Shown: piece after piece, positions 1-12,829 of the stretch
Layout: every line of letters starts with the position of its first letter
Position numbering within the stretch: position 1 is the first letter of the stretch
NCBI RefSeq assembly: GCF_050624435.1
Contig: NC_134535.1
Location: 124,607,731 to 124,671,730, forward strand
Reading direction: 5' to 3'
Length of the DNA stretch: 64,000 nucleotides
From: Tenrec ecaudatus
Taxonomy: Eukaryota > Chordata > Mammalia > Afrosoricida > Tenrecidae
Program-made: the position numbers and the translations under genes
The notes under the pieces: model-generated
Database searches by the model: none
The model's input: only the letters and a program-made list of their open reading frames with translations
What the model was told of the DNA's origin: nothing

Positions 1-230
1 ATGCAATGTATAGATATCTTTTTAATTCCTTGCTTTGGGTTCTTTTGGGTGCACACATCGGAATGGAACTCCTGGGTCACATGGTAACTCTCTTTGTCGC
101 TTTTTGAAGAACCATCAAACATTTCCACAGAGAACGTGTTCTGTTACATACTCACCAGCAGTGAGCGAAGGTTCCCATCTTTCTTATCCTCACAAAGACC
201 TACTACTTTCCATTATCTAATAATAACCAT
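1..230 (+). mobile_element. Old L1M 3' UTR fragment
   Basis: The phrases GGAATGGAACTCCTGGGTCA and CATGGTAACTCTC, then TCACCAGCAGTG, match the conserved 3' region of ancient mammalian L1M elements. It continues from left of the window. Confidence 0.65.
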
Positions 231-490
231 TCCAGTGGGGGTTGTTTGTTTGCAAGAGGATTAGAAACTCTCAGGATTAATATTAAAAAACACATATATG
301 CTAAGAAAAGTTTCATTCATAGGGCCCAATTTTATGCTGAATAAAGCAATATGTGAGCATACTTTCTTTAAATAATTATAAAAGTAACCTTTTATTTTGT
401 TTTACTGTAGCGGGACCATTGACTTATACTTTAATGATGCATTTTAAGATGCACCTTCTGGATTCTTATCTAGTTGGTTTTAGCCCACTG

Positions 491-655
491 TGACCCCATG
501 CGTTGTAGCACAGAACTGCTCCACGGCGTCTTCTTGGCTGTATTCCTTTACAGAGCAGATTGTCAGGCCTTTAATCCTTGGCACACTGAGCAGACTTGAC
601 CTGTCAAACTTAGGTCGAGTGCAAACCATTTGCACCACCCGAGAACTTTCTTCTA
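491..655 (-). mobile_element. AfroSINE-type SINE
   Basis: GTGCAAACCATTTGCACCAC is the complement of a tRNA-derived SINE head. Diverged, boundaries approximate. Confidence 0.5.
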
Positions 656-989
656 AAATAATGATTTCACAATGTAACAGTAATAAATACTATTATATAC
701 GCACACCTGATGCTGAGCATTTATTTTTTGACAATTACATACATAGGAGTTCATGTAATACACCCACATTAATTATACAGATTAAATTATGTTACAAAAT
801 AAATACTGAAATAGTCTGTCATTTTCCCCACTGATGGTGAAATTCATTTACTCTCACTTTAAAAATTGTTATTAATGTTTTTAAAAGCAGTAAAATAATT
901 GAATGTGCTTTTCATTATTTTGAAAAGTATTGGTTCAAAGGATGCTCCAGTTATATATTGTTAATCAAAAATGCACACTCTTGTGAGTT

Positions 990-1440
990 GCATTGTGCTC
1001 CCTCCAAAAGGTAGGCTTAATTCCTGACTGCCCATACCTGTGAATACGATCATATTAGGAAATAAAGTCCTTGCAGGTTTCATTAATTAAAATGTATTCA
1101 TGCTGCTTTCAGGTGAGTCTTCAATCCAGTTTGATAGGTGCTCTTGTAAGAAGAGAAGACAACACAAGACAGGTTCACAGGGAAGAAGGTTATGTGTAGA
1201 CAGAGGCTGAGACTAGGGTGATGCGCCTACAATCTAAGAATACCATGGATTTCCTGAAATCACCGGAAGCAGGAAGAGGCCAGGAAGGATTCTTCCCCAA
1301 GACCTCGGAGAACATGGTCACACCAGCATCTGGATGTCAGGCTCTGGACTCCAAAGTCACGAGCGAATAAACCTGTGCTGGTTTAAAGCACCCAGCTATT
1401 GGTACTTAGTTATTGCAGCCCTGGGGGGTGGGGGGGGATG
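990..1440 (+). mobile_element. MaLR (MLT1-like) LTR
   Basis: CCTGTGAATACGATCATATT, then AGTCCTTGCAGG, GTGCTCTTGTAAGAAGAGAA and the end ATTGCAGCCCTGG follow the order of MLT1-type LTRs of mammalian apparent LTR retrotransposons. Ancient and diverged. Confidence 0.65.
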
Positions 1441-1469
1441 GCCGGGGATACTGTTCTTGCCCCTGCATC

Positions 1470-1655
1470 ATTGAGTGCATGCCAACTCCCAGCGACCTGG
1501 CAGAACTGCCCTAGAGGGTTTGCAGAGCTGCAGATATTCCACAGAGGCAGACTTCACATCCGTCTCTGACAGAGCAGCTGGGGAGCTCAAACGCCCCACT
1601 CGGGGGTTAGCAGCTGAGCTCTTCACCATTGCACACCCGGGGCTTCCTTAGGGAA
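1470..1655 (-). mobile_element. AfroSINE
   Basis: The minus-strand copy ends GCACACCCGGGGCTTCC, the complement of the SINE head, with GGCAGAACTGCCCTAGAGGG in its middle. Confidence 0.75.
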
Positions 1656-1679
1656 TGATGCATTCATTCCCCCAAACCT

Positions 1680-3990
1680 AATGACGTTAAAAGTACCGTA
1701 TTGTTTCTCACAACGCTTTCAACTGACTAGTGCTGTTTGTGATGGTTCATCACATTCATTTCAGAATTTAAATATAAATCCTACATGAATTCTATTACAT
1801 GCAACTTTGACTTACTGGTGCTGTGAGGAATTTAAAGGAAAGAGGCTCTGAACCACATTCATAAAATGCACTGCAGAGGGAAGGAAGAGGTCCCGCAGTG
1901 ATTCACCAGTCTCCGTTTCACCCCAGTCCCAGCACAGGCAGTTCTGTGAATCAAAGCCCTTTAAGAAGGTGGTTCTTTCTGCCTGTCTTTCATATCCATC
2001 CCCATATTATTGAAATAGCAGTGAGAAATTTTCATTAAACATGAAGTGAAACTCCTCTGACTATTGGTTAAGTTGCTCTCTGAGAGTTAAACTGGTAAAT
2101 TCTACTTATACTGGGTAAGATTAGAACTCTATAAAAACAATTCATCTTAAAGTACACTTAGGAAAAAGTGGGTGGCAATGGAATGGCTCAGCTGCACCAA
2201 GATCAGACATGATCTCAGGGGTCACATAAGGAGCGGCACACGTTATCCGAGGATAGCCATGGAGGGGACCCATTAAAAGTCCTATGACAAGACAATGAAT
2301 GACAGGCTATCTTGTCAGCATACTTTATATTGTGTTAGAACAAAATGATGGGAAAGAACTTCAGTAAAAGTTCTTTGGTTTACCAAAGCACATCAAGGCC
2401 CATTGTGAGAAGGAATCCATGCACCGAAGTGTAAAATTGAACCAAAGAAAATAATTATCAGAATACCGATGAATAAAACTCTATGTATCAAGGCATTAGT
2501 CATGACCTCAGTTCATCCTCTAAGTATAAATTTCTCATGTTCAATCTCCAATTCTTTGTCTGCACCCGATGGTAAATGCTAATACTGAATAAAGAATGTT
2601 AAGGAGCCCAAATTGTCTACTGGAGCGAAGCTGGAATGTACCTTAAATTGATGGACATAGTATGCCTATTATTTCGTAATATGCTTTCTGGGAGAAACAG
2701 AAAGCAATCATTGGGATTCTTTTTCTTTAAACTAGTCCACAAAAATAAATCTAGACATGAAAAAGCATCACATCAACTTATGTTGTCTCTAATTATATCA
2801 GTACCTAGTCCCTTAAGAATCACACAGAAATTAGCAAAGAAATCTCATGCTTCCCCCATGTACCCACAAGGGAGAGTCCCTAAAACACAGAAAATGTTTA
2901 AAATTGTATAATTAAGAATGAGTGCATGTATGAACTGATCCCATAATACGTGCACTAGGTGACAGCCAACTGACAAATTCCACAGCCATCCCTTACAAAA
3001 GGGATGTACAAACATAAACAACAAACCAAATGACCTGCACCATTCACAGTGGGTATCCGTCTAGCCACATGTCCCCGAGAACGTTCCCTTCAGAAGGAGA
3101 TCTTCTTCATTTCACAAATTGATCTTTGAGGGCTATCACATCGAGCATCATTCCAGCCCCAGCTTCCTCCACGAGAATTTATCATAACACACTGCTCATC
3201 TTGGTTACTGGGTTCACCAGGATGCCAGAATCTGGAAGGGAGGAAAGAGATGGTACTACTTGTTCACACTGCATTTGAAAAGGGTTAGAGACTTAGGTAG
3301 CTGAGGCTGAACATGTGGAATCCAGGCTGAGTAGATCCAATAATCTGCCCCATTCTCTTTCTGCCCCCTTCTGCAAGGCCCCCCAATTGTAAGCAGCTTC
3401 TCCTCCGTCTCTGGAATTCCCCTTAAAAACTTACACCACGCAGAATTCCACTGTGTTAAGAAATCCAGAACACATTAAACACCTTCCCATCAGTCACCCA
3501 GAGATTCCCATTTGCTTCTTCATCCTTGATCTGCCCTCAGGGCACAGCCAACCCTGCAGCATTTCCTCAAGTGATGGAAGGGCTTCCTCCAGGTCCCAAG
3601 TATCCATAGCGTTTGCTCTTCATACACTGCTTTTGAAGTCTGGAGAACTAGTTAAGAACTCTAGACCTGATACTTACTCCCTGTTATCTTGGCCAAATAA
3701 TTTAATGTACTTGAGTCTCAAGTCTCCTACGTTTTAAAGAAGATTAGGTAATATCCACATTTACTTGACACATTTGCATGAGGATCAAAGGTGCCAAAGT
3801 TATCTATTTAAATGGGAGTTATATTAAGATGATCAGAACTTTGTATTTTGTTGGATGATAAAACTATTAATTATAATCTTAATTTTTGTTTAATTTAGAG
3901 ATATAAATGTGGTTAAAAGCACAGACTTAAGTGATAAATAAACACGAGGTTTTGTTTTTTTAAGGCTTTTTTTGTTTTGTTTTTGTCGCT
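1680..3990. repeat. Tandem lectin-gene duplication, left copy
   Basis: This block contains the terminal lectin exon, its 3' flank and part of the upstream intron. It matches 59345-64000 in order: the phrase AAAGGAAAGAGGCTCTGA at about 1834 recurs at 61885, CAAAGTTGAACCAAA-like and GGAGCCCA stretches follow, then the exon, then GTTAGAGACT and GTTATCTTGG in the intron. The right copy carries an extra 2.4 kb Tigger element absent here. Divergence by eye is clearly higher than a few percent, so the duplication is not very recent. Confidence 0.75.
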
Positions 3991-5241
3991 GCTGTGTTTT
4001 TGTAGCAGAGCTGGAGTGGCCCAGTATGGGGCAGCCTTCAGGATTCTTTATGGAGTGCTGTACTCACGTGGCGCTCTTATTGTACGGTGAGCCATCTACC
4101 CATTGCCACTGCTGCTTCCCTTCTGGGTCTGACAGCCCCACATAGTAAGCAGATGATCTTTGCAGGTTTGGGATGATGAAATTCTGAGAGAAGAAAAGAA
4201 AGAACCCACAGACTTTAGAGTACTTAGGTTGTACAGAGTATCTTAGGTGTGTAAAGAAAATAAGAGGAACCAGCAAAAGCCAAAGGCCCATCATAATGAC
4301 TACAGGACTTCTGTGGCTGAGCACGGCAGAACCAAATACATCACTTAAAAAGATCTGACTGTGAGAGAGAGGTCTATCTACGATCATACTGAGTCCTCAT
4401 CTCCTATCTACTTTCCATGTGTTCTTCTCAAAGAAAGAGTATTCTTCAAAGTTGTGCGTGACAATATTCTAACCGACTCATTCATTTTCCTTTCATAATA
4501 TCAAAAATCATTTAAGTTCATTTCTCTTCATTGATTGTGATGTTCAAGATTCAACATTATTTCTCCATTCCACTTAATGCCTCCTCATTATTATGCAGTT
4601 ATTATGATATATTATGCAGTTATTATGCTATACAAAACAATTGCATGGTAAAAGAAAAAAGAAATATCAGGCTGAAATTTTCTCTTCCTTATACTAAGCT
4701 CCACTCACTCACTGCCATCGAGTCGATGCTGACTTATACTGATCCGCATGTGGGTTTCCAAGACGGTATCTGTTTACAGGAGTAGAAAGCCCAGTCTTCT
4801 CCCGCCAAGCGCCTAGTGGTTTTGAACTGCTAACCAATGTGTAATCATGACACCACCAGGACTCCCCACACTAAGCTCCAGTATAATTTTAATGCTCCAA
4901 TATTTGGGGAGGAGGCTCTATTAAACCAGAACAGACCTGTCAAATGTAAACATTTAGGAGCCTCTCTTATTTACTTTTCCTAACAGCCTTCTGTCACAGC
5001 ACCAACATCCTTGAATGATGGAAACCTCTCAGTCAAGAAGTGAACAAGCCCCAGGTAGGGCTCCTGCTTCAGTGTGTATTAGCAAGTACCTGCTCCTCCT
5101 TGGTGTTGACCACCAGCAGGTGAGCTCCCATCTCTGAGCAGGTCTTCTGGCTCTTAGTCCAAGTGTTCGATCCAGAAGAGACCCAATAGCAGCTGGTATT
5201 AGATGCAAACCAGTTCTCTGGGCAGCAGACCCAGCCTTTCC
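3090..5241 (-). CDS. CLEC4A-like: CLEC4A/DCIR-like C-type lectin, three CRD exons
   Basis: These are the 3' exons of a type II membrane C-type lectin of the DCIR/Dectin-2 cluster, receptors on myeloid and dendritic cells that bind glycans through an extracellular CRD. In transcription order the exons are 5241-5090 (152 bp), 4183-4068 (116 bp) and 3231-3090 (142 bp, stop TGA). All three have AG acceptors and GT donors, and the phases join without a break. Exon 1 reads GWVCCPENW, then SCYW, then CSEMGAHLLVVNTKEEQ. Exon 2 has NFIIPNLQRSSAYYVGLSDP and WQWVDGSPYN. Exon 3 has FWHPGEPNNQDEQC, WGWND and ends SICEMKKISF. EPN and WND are the calcium and sugar ligands of mannose-type CRDs; the EPN form is typical of CLEC4C/CLEC6A, while exon 2 is closest to human CLEC4A as I remember it. 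The cytoplasmic, membrane and stalk exons were not found, so an ITIM cannot be checked. The exact orthologue is uncertain. Confidence 0.88.
4703..4869 (-). mobile_element. AfroSINE with target duplication, in a lectin intron
   Basis: It reads ACTCACTGCCATCGAGTCGA at the left and ACACCACCAGGACTCCCC at the right, a nearly complete AfroSINE. It is flanked by ACTAAGCTCC (4693-4702 and 4870-4879). The paralogous introns near 14190 and 54645 lack it. Confidence 0.92.
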
Positions 5242-5275
5242 CTGTAATGGGAAGAGAGATATAGACACTCAAACA

Positions 5276-6751
5276 AAGTCATTTTTAAAGTGTTAATATT
5301 ATTAAGTTTGAGCACCAACAGTTTTTTGCACTTGCAAAGATGGAATAGACATACTTTGCCCTATTCTTTTCACAAAGCACAACTACACACCATTGACATG
5401 ATAGTTAAAATCAGCATAAGAAGACTAAATTATGGTAGGTTTTGGGGGGGTGGGGGACTTTGGACCTCAACGGTTACTTGGTGCTGAGTTCTTGTTTCTT
5501 TTCTTTGTCCCTTTATCGACACTTGGAAATGAAGATGTGGTGGCTCAAAAACATCACTGGGGGGGAGTAAAAAATGGAGGAGGAGGCAACAAGAGCATTC
5601 TGACTGGAGCCTACGATCCAGGAAAGAGACCGTCGAGCAAGACAGGAAACTCTTAAACAATAACCACTCTACTACCACCAGAACCATAAGAAAAACTGAA
5701 AGCTCCATCCCAGCAAAAGATAAATGGTTAGCCTGCGCGTCCACCCTCTGTGCTGCAATGAGGTGTAGTAAGGTGCTGAAATAAGTGGTTCCAACACTCC
5801 CATCAGGTGATATTAGAGAAGGTCCAGTATGGAATGGGACTTTTCCCTCACAGTCAGAAAAGAGACCTCCTCAGCCTGCAGGGTCAGAGCTGACCATGTG
5901 GACCTCAACAACCACCTTGCAGTAATGAGGCATTTATCCAGCTTCTCGTTGTGTGATGTTGATGAAAGGCTAGTGCAGATAATCAGTTTTATCCTCCGTG
6001 ATTCATATACATTATGTCTCGTCTCATTCATTGTAACCCCTGTTGTACCATCAGCCAGCCCACTTTCTCCCTTCATTTCCTCTTTTCATTCATCCTATTT
6101 GACTCACCCTCTTGACCTTTGGTCTTGAGCAAATACAACCATTTTGATCGCAAGTTATTGACTATTTTAAAGTGGCTCACATCACTACCATTATTATTTC
6201 CCTTATAGACTTATTATTTGTCTGAAAACTGCGTCCATTTGAACCCAGGGAGTGAATTCAATTCCAGACCTGAAGGGTGACTAAGGGATTCATTGAATCT
6301 CTATCCAGACAGAAAGCTTCATTTGGAGTTCCAACTCTTCCACTTTCTCCAGGAACCTTTAATATGATCCTTTTCAGAGCAGTTGGCAGTGGCAACAACC
6401 CCATCTAGTTGTTTTGTTCTTAGGGTCATCAAAACTGATGTATATATGTTCCATTCATCCAATTGACTATTTCCATGTTCCTTCAACTTTTATTCTTCTT
6501 CTTTGTCATGCTAGAAAGAGGCCAGTAAAACCCCAATCCCTACTCACCAAATCTGAATGAAGAATATTGTCTCTGTGGACCATGTTATGTCAGTTGACCT
6601 TGGTGTCCCCTCAGACGATGGTCCTGAAACCCTCAGAAATCCCACCTCTCTGGGTGCTTTGTCTAAGAAGTGTTCATAACTTCATGCTCCACCACATTCA
6701 TGGATATATTGGCAACATAGCTAAATAACCAAGTACAAATATCCTTTGCAG

Positions 6752-6754
<3 letters not shown>
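5276..6754. other. Gene-free stretch, lectin upstream intron or flank
   Basis: No exon, RNA gene or clear repeat was recognised. The stalk and membrane exons of the left lectin might lie here or further right, but no hydrophobic exon with splice sites was found by eye. G-rich runs occur near 5440 and 5560. Confidence 0.4.

Positions 6755-6787
<33 letters not shown>
6755..6787 (+). repeat. (TG)n microsatellite
   Basis: About 16 TG units just upstream of the ORF2-less L1. Confidence 0.97.
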
Positions 6788-6789
<2 letters not shown>

Positions 6790-6847
6790 TCACTCTCCCT
6801 CCCATACCTATTCAGTCTGCAATAATGCACTCTTTAAGATATAATTT

Positions 6848-9800
6848 TTAACTTCCGGCAAGATGGCGACAGAGTAACACATACCAGAGGGATTCCACAG
6901 AATTCAGCCCAGGAGAGTTGCTCAGAGGGAAATTCACCACTGCTGGAATGCAGGAGGAGCACCATAAAAGTAATAAGGCACAGACTCAAGGGGTTTTGAG
7001 GCGCTGGGGGCTTTGGGCTAACCTCAGTGGAGGCCGGTTGGGGCTTGACCTTGGCCCCACCATGGTCTCTGCCAGAGCCCCGGATCATTTGGGGCCTGTA
7101 GGGTGGCTTGGTCTCAACCCAGCCACAGTTTGCCGCCACCCACCTCAGGGCAGTGACTGGACTCTTGCAGCTCCTCTCTGTCACCCACCTCGGTCTTAGA
7201 GGGCTGCCCAGGGCCTTTTCTCAACACAGCCACAGCTTGCAGCTGCCACCTCAGAGCAGGGACAAAACTCTTGCAGCTCCACTGGTGGGAATCTCAACTC
7301 CGCTATATTGTTGCTTTGTTTCCATCTGTTTACTATATCCCCCCTCCCCCGCTCTTACAGGCTAAACAGCTTGCTTTTAAACTTCCCCCCCCCCCAATCT
7401 TACTCTCTTTTTTTGGTCTCTCACACACTACTGTGAACCTCCAGACCACTTCCCTTAGCCAAGGGCATTTACACCTGCGCCACACCCAGCTAGGTGAGCT
7501 TCACCCTGTGTAGCTAGGCTGAGGCTAGGTAAGGCCCTGGCCTCCACCAAGGGATACTCTGCTCAACATATTACAGATAGAAATTCCTGCCTATGTGCCT
7601 TTGGTCCTAAGGTAGCTCGGCCAACACTCCTCAATGTTCCAAGCTGCTGCGGGAACCTCTACTCAACCTTCGCAACACCAAAGCAGACAACCCACCAGCC
7701 TTCTGGTGACTCCCCTGAGAGGGAAGCCACAGGAGGATAAAGTGGTAGGTTAATTTTGTAGTGAAATAAGCTATAGACAGTTCAAAGAAGCACTCCTACA
7801 AGTCTCCCAGAGAGAGCCAGCGCTCTTCGACTCCCTGGAAAATGGTGCCTGGCTCATCTAAAACAACGCAACACAAACAGCCATCAACCCCAACGACTTC
7901 AATGAAAAAAATGGGAGAAACAAAGGCAATGGCAGAAGATGTCCTGAACATAATGACATGCATAGAAGAAGCAGACATTGAGTTGCCACAGAAAGAAATT
8001 TTCAGAATGCTCCTTGGAGTCATACAGGTTATGGGGGAAACAATACAGAAAAAGGACAAAATGAGAGACGAGGTAAAGGCCAAAAACCAAAGAGAAATAC
8101 AGGACTTAGGGAGGAGATAACAAAAACCAGTAGCAGGCTCATGGACCTCAAGAAGTGACTGGAGGAATCAGGTAACCGCATCAGTGACTTGGAGGGTGAC
8201 CAAGCAGACTTTAACAAACATGAACAAAAATCGAATAAGATCATCAGAGAACCTGAAGAAAACTTAAGAGCTATGTCTGATGCTATGAAGAGTAACAGAA
8301 TTAGAATTATTGGCTTACCGGAGGAAGACACAACAAAGAAGTCATCTGTAACAATAGTGAGAGAATTCTTGGAGGAAAGCTTCCCCAACTTAATAATGAG
8401 AACCAGGCAACCATTCAGGAGACTGAAAGAACACCAGCTAGACTGAATCCCAAGAAGAAACCACCAAGATCCATAATAGTTAAATTATCCAACTTTGAGG
8501 AAAAGGAGAAATTCATAAGAGCAGCTAGGGAAAAACAAGCAATCACATATAAAGATCACCAAATAAGAATATGCTCAGACCTATCAGCAGAAACTATGAA
8601 GAAGAGGAGAGAGTGGAGTAACATATTCCAAAAATTGAAGGAAAACAGTGCAAACCCAAGTATACTCTACCCAGCCAAATTATCCATCAAGATAGATGGA
8701 GAAGAAAGATTCTTCCCAAACAAGGAAAAACTCAAAGAATACGTTAGAATAAACCCAGCACTACAAAAGATCCTTGCCGACCCAGTATGGGCAGAAAAAC
8801 ACTCACCAAGCATAAATAAGAGATCACACCACATAGAACAACCTAACACAGAGAGCAAAAAAGAGAAAACAGAATTCAAGTTAGCATTGACTTAAATATA
8901 GAAAGACTTCAAAGGCTGCTGAGGTAAGCTTTTTTTTTTTTTTTTTAAGGCAAAAGTGGCATAGGGGAAAAGCTACGGTATGCAAGCATTCCTGGGGTGA
9001 GGACCTGGTAATATGGCAGGACCAGACCAAATACAGGGATATACATGGTAGATAACTAAAAAGGAGGTGGGGAAAGGAAAAAATAAAAATAATTTTTAAA
9101 AAGTTTAGCGGGGGCACAGGGCACTAACCCACCCAAGGGGAGGGTATTGTTTGTGTCTCCACAGGGAAAGAGGGACCAGACTTCAACCTGGTGCTCTAAA
9201 ATGTGAATGCAACATGCCAGTGTGGAGTAGGGAACCAGTGGAGAGGCCTGTGGGGCTGGCCCCAACACCAACTACTAAATGGACACCTGCCCCTTGTCTC
9301 AGAAGAATTTATTTCAAAGGATGGCACTGAATCTACAGCCCAGGAAGAGGGCCATATATGTTCAGAGCACATGGGAGCAGAGGAAGGGGGAGGAGGAGAG
9401 AATGGAGCACATCATGACCCACCAGGTCAGGAGGTCGATGTTCCCAATTAGAGCTAGCAGTCAACAGAGAGGGCCACATGGGTGGCCCCACTATGAGACA
9501 TGATGTCCCTTACTGACCCATAGCCCTACAGGGGGCAACACTGGAAGCATAGGATGGGAATTGCACCCGCTCAGATCCCGCCACACTGAGGCAAAACATT
9601 AAGGGGGTGCAACAGAACAGCAAGGGAATGGAGAGGCGAGGTCCCCAGGGAATGCTGAAGGTGGACGTTGGAACTAGGGCATGGTGCCCCAACAGACTGG
9701 ACCGGAAAACACTCCTAAAGGTCAAAAAACAATCCTTGAACTAACTACAAGCTTTTCTTTCTTGGTTTGCTTTTGTCATTGTTTTGTTGTTGTTGTTTTG

Positions 9801-11482
9801 TTGTATATTGTTACTTGATTTTCTCTGTCTTGTTTTTGTGCATGTTATTATCTCCGCAGGTCTGTCTAAATAAGATAGGTTGGATGAACAATTGGAGGAG
9901 AAAATAACGGAACCGATAGTTCCGTGGGGACAAGGGATAGGGGGAGGTGGGAAGAAAATGTAGTAGTGTTAATAAACCCAGGGACAAGGGAGCAGCAAGT
10001 GATCCAAATCAGTGATGAGGAGGGTGTGGGAGGCTTGGATGGTCATGATCAAGGTTAATGTAACTAAGAGTAATTGCTGAAATCCTGGTGGGGACTGAGC
10101 ATGATAGTGAGACAGGAAGGAAGTCAAAGGAAATAGATGGAAAGAGCTGGGAGGCAGAGGGCATTTACAGAGGTCTAGATAGACATGTACATATACAAAT
10201 ATATTTACACATGAGAATGGGGAAATAGATCTATGTGCATATATTTATAGGGTTAGTGTTAAAGTAGCAGCAGGACATTGGACCTCCACTCAAGTACTAC
10301 CTCAATGCAAGAATACTTTCTTCTATTACATTGGTATTCTATTATGCTCACCTTCCCGATACAACCATTGAAGACAAAGAGGGTAAGCAACAAAATGTGA
10401 TGAAGAAAGCTGATGGTGCCTGGCAATCAAAAGATATAGCATCTGGGGTCTTAAAGGCTTGAAGGTAAACAAGCGGCCATCTAGCCCAGAAGCAATAAAG
10501 CCCACATGGAAGAAGCACACCACCCTGTGTGACCACGAGGTGCTGAAGGGATCAGTTATCAGGCATCAAAGAACAAAAAAACATATGACTGTGTACTCAC
10601 CTTCCTGATACAACCGCTCAAGATAAATGGGTGCATAAGCAAATGTGGCGAAAAAAGCTGATGGTGCCCGGCTATCAAAAGATATAGCATCTGGGGTCTT
10701 AAAGGCTTGAATGTAAACAAGCCGCCATCTAGCTCAGAAGCAACAAAGCCCAAATGGAAGAAGCACACCAGCCTGTGCGATCACAAGGTGCCAAGGGATC
10801 AGGTATCAGGTAGCATCAGAACAAAAAATCTTATCATAGTGAATGAGCAGAGTGTGTGGAGTAGAGACCCGAAGCCCATTTGTAGGCCAGTGGACATCCT
10901 CTTACAAAAGGATCTTGGGGAGGAGATGAGACAGTCGGGGTGCGATGTAGCAATGATGAAAAATACAACTTTCTTCTAGTTCCTAAATGCTTCCTCCACC
11001 CCTCCACCCCACTGTCATGATCTGAATCCTACTTTGCAAGTCTGACTAGACCAGAGGATGTACACTTGTACAGATGGGAACTGGAAACACAGGGAAGCCA
11101 GGGCAGATGATCCCCTCAGGACCAGTGGTGTGAGTAGCGATACTGGGAGAGTATAGGGAGGGTGGGTTGGTAAGGGGGAACCGATTTCAAGGATCTACAT
11201 GTGAACTCCTCCCTGGGGGACATACAACAGAACAGTGGGTGAAAGGAGACGTGGGACAGAGCAAGATATGACAAATAATAATTTATAAATTATCAAGGGT
11301 TCATGAGGGAAGGGGGAGTGGGGAGGAAGGGGAAAAATGAGGACCTGATGCTAGGGGCTTGTGTGGAGAACAAATGTTTTGAGAATGATGAGGGCAACGA
11401 ATGTACAAATGTGCTTTACACAATTGATGTATGTATGGATTGTGATGGGAGTTGTATGAGCCCCTAATAAAATGATCTTAAA
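6848..11482 (+). mobile_element. L1 lacking ORF2 (HAL1-like), with target duplication
   Basis: The element opens with an L1 5' UTR (ACTTCCGGCAAGATGGCGAC), contains ORF1 (7842-8894) and then passes directly to the 3' UTR near 8905-8925 (GCTGCTGAGGTAAGC). In the large L1 at 38309-46867 about 4.3 kb of inter-ORF and ORF2 sequence lies between these points. It ends at the common L1 tail. Both ends are bounded by AAGATATAATTT (6836-6847 and 11483-11494). A roughly 245-bp unit is duplicated within the 3' UTR (from about 10440 and 10685). ORF2-less L1s that use another element's reverse transcriptase are known as HAL1; an ordinary later deletion is the alternative. Confidence 0.85.
7842..8894 (+). 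pseudogene. L1 ORF1 (RNA-binding protein) of the ORF2-less element
   Basis: The frame begins MVPGSSKTTQHKQPS and runs 92 codons before a stop. The coiled-coil part and RRM continue in other frames (MEGDQADFNKHEQKSNK at 8189; RIRIIGLPEED in the RRM). The C-terminal domain is open to 8894 (AETMKKRREWSNIFQKLKEN, then ILYPAKLSIKIDGEERFF). At least two frame changes and several stops break it. Family role: ORF1p trimers coat L1 RNA. Confidence 0.8.
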
Positions 11483-11499
11483 AAGATATAATTTCATAT

Positions 11500-11862
11500 T
11501 TAGTCTTAAAAAGGTTATGGATAGGTAGGGAGGGAGGAGGGGCACTAATTGCAATGAATGGCACATAACTACACACACCAATCCAGGGGGAAGAACAACA
11601 GAAACCAGAGGGGGAGGGAGACAGCAGTCAATGTGCAATTTGAAAATAATTTACAATCTATCAAGGGGCCAAGAGGGTTCAGGGGGTATGGGGAGAAAGG
11701 AGGGAAGAAGGGGGAGCCAATCCCAAGGGCTCAATGGAAAGTAAATGTTTAGAAAAGAACAATTGAATATATGTACAAATACTTCAGAAACAATTGATGT
11801 ATGGATTGTAATGAGAGTTGTAGGAGCCCCCAATAAAATGACTTTTTAAAAATTTATGTAAA
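11500..11862 (+). mobile_element. Truncated L1 3' end, second subfamily
   Basis: It ends GAGCCCCCAATAAAATGACT and contains a distinct UTR (GGGGGAAGAACAACAGAAACC). The same UTR version recurs at 37913-38262, so at least two L1 3' UTR types are present in the window. It follows directly on the element at 6848-11482. Confidence 0.8.
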
Positions 11863-11864
11863 AT

Positions 11865-12825
11865 ATTGCCCCCAAAAAGTGATTCTGTTTAAAAATGGAT
11901 GAAATTAAAGTTAATTTGACCAACTTAGTAAAATGCCTATCTTACAATATAGTGAATGATAAGAATTAAATACTAGGAAATTCTAGCCCATAATTTTTAT
12001 AAGTAAAACTTTTAAGTCACTCTATAAAAAAATAAATGCACCACATACATAGACTATAATAGCCCCAAATTAAGACTAGTGGTTTTATTTCTCTTTAAGT
12101 ACTTACTGTTTTTGAAGTATCCCATATTTGAATACTTGTATGTTATGCTATATACTTTATAAGTCTGTCACAAAGTATCATTATAATTTCATTTCTCTTT
12201 ATAAGGTTTAGTATTTTCTCAGATTACTTGGCCAGTCTTTGTACTAGAACTACTATATTTCTTATTTTATAAATATTGACTTATTCTAAAGGGAATTTGA
12301 GGTATGATATTTAGTAGCAAAACACTTGTCCCCTATTTAGCCATAGTCATATTACTTGCCGTGGTGTTTCCTTTAATTGCTCATTGGTGATTAGAACAAT
12401 GAAGTATTTCTCAAAATTAAATACAAAAATCACTTACCATGAAAATCTTAGTTTGGTGAAGAAAAAACTTTGGTCCTTCTACCCTTTATAACTTAGAATT
12501 AGAAAAACAAAATACAAGATTACAGCTATAAAGAATGTCAGGATATATTATAGAGAGAAATATTCATTGCTAAAAATCATAATAATACTACCAATAAACT
12601 ACAATTACTTTGAGAGATCATCAACATTACTTTAAAATAGAAATAATGAGTAATTCCCATCATAAAGCATAAAGACAAATATCTACTGAAATATTATCTT
12701 TCCTTCTGAATCTATCTAAAATCAGTAAGTAGCACAGAGAATATAATAAAAAATTCCCATTTTGTTAAAATGCCAAATGATTTTTAAGGGTTTTCCATAA
12801 GAACTAAATTTTTTTTCACAGGAAT
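11865..12825. other. AT-rich gene-free stretch
   Basis: Very AT-rich, with no long open frame. I see nothing assignable; possibly decayed LINE sequence. Confidence 0.4.
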
Positions 12826-12829
12826 TATG

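Noticed and set aside
12430-12500. Possible splice donor (minus strand, CATGGTAAGTG) for an upstream lectin exon
   Set aside because: The frame that would fit the next exon's phase meets a stop just upstream, and the residues do not resemble a lectin stalk.
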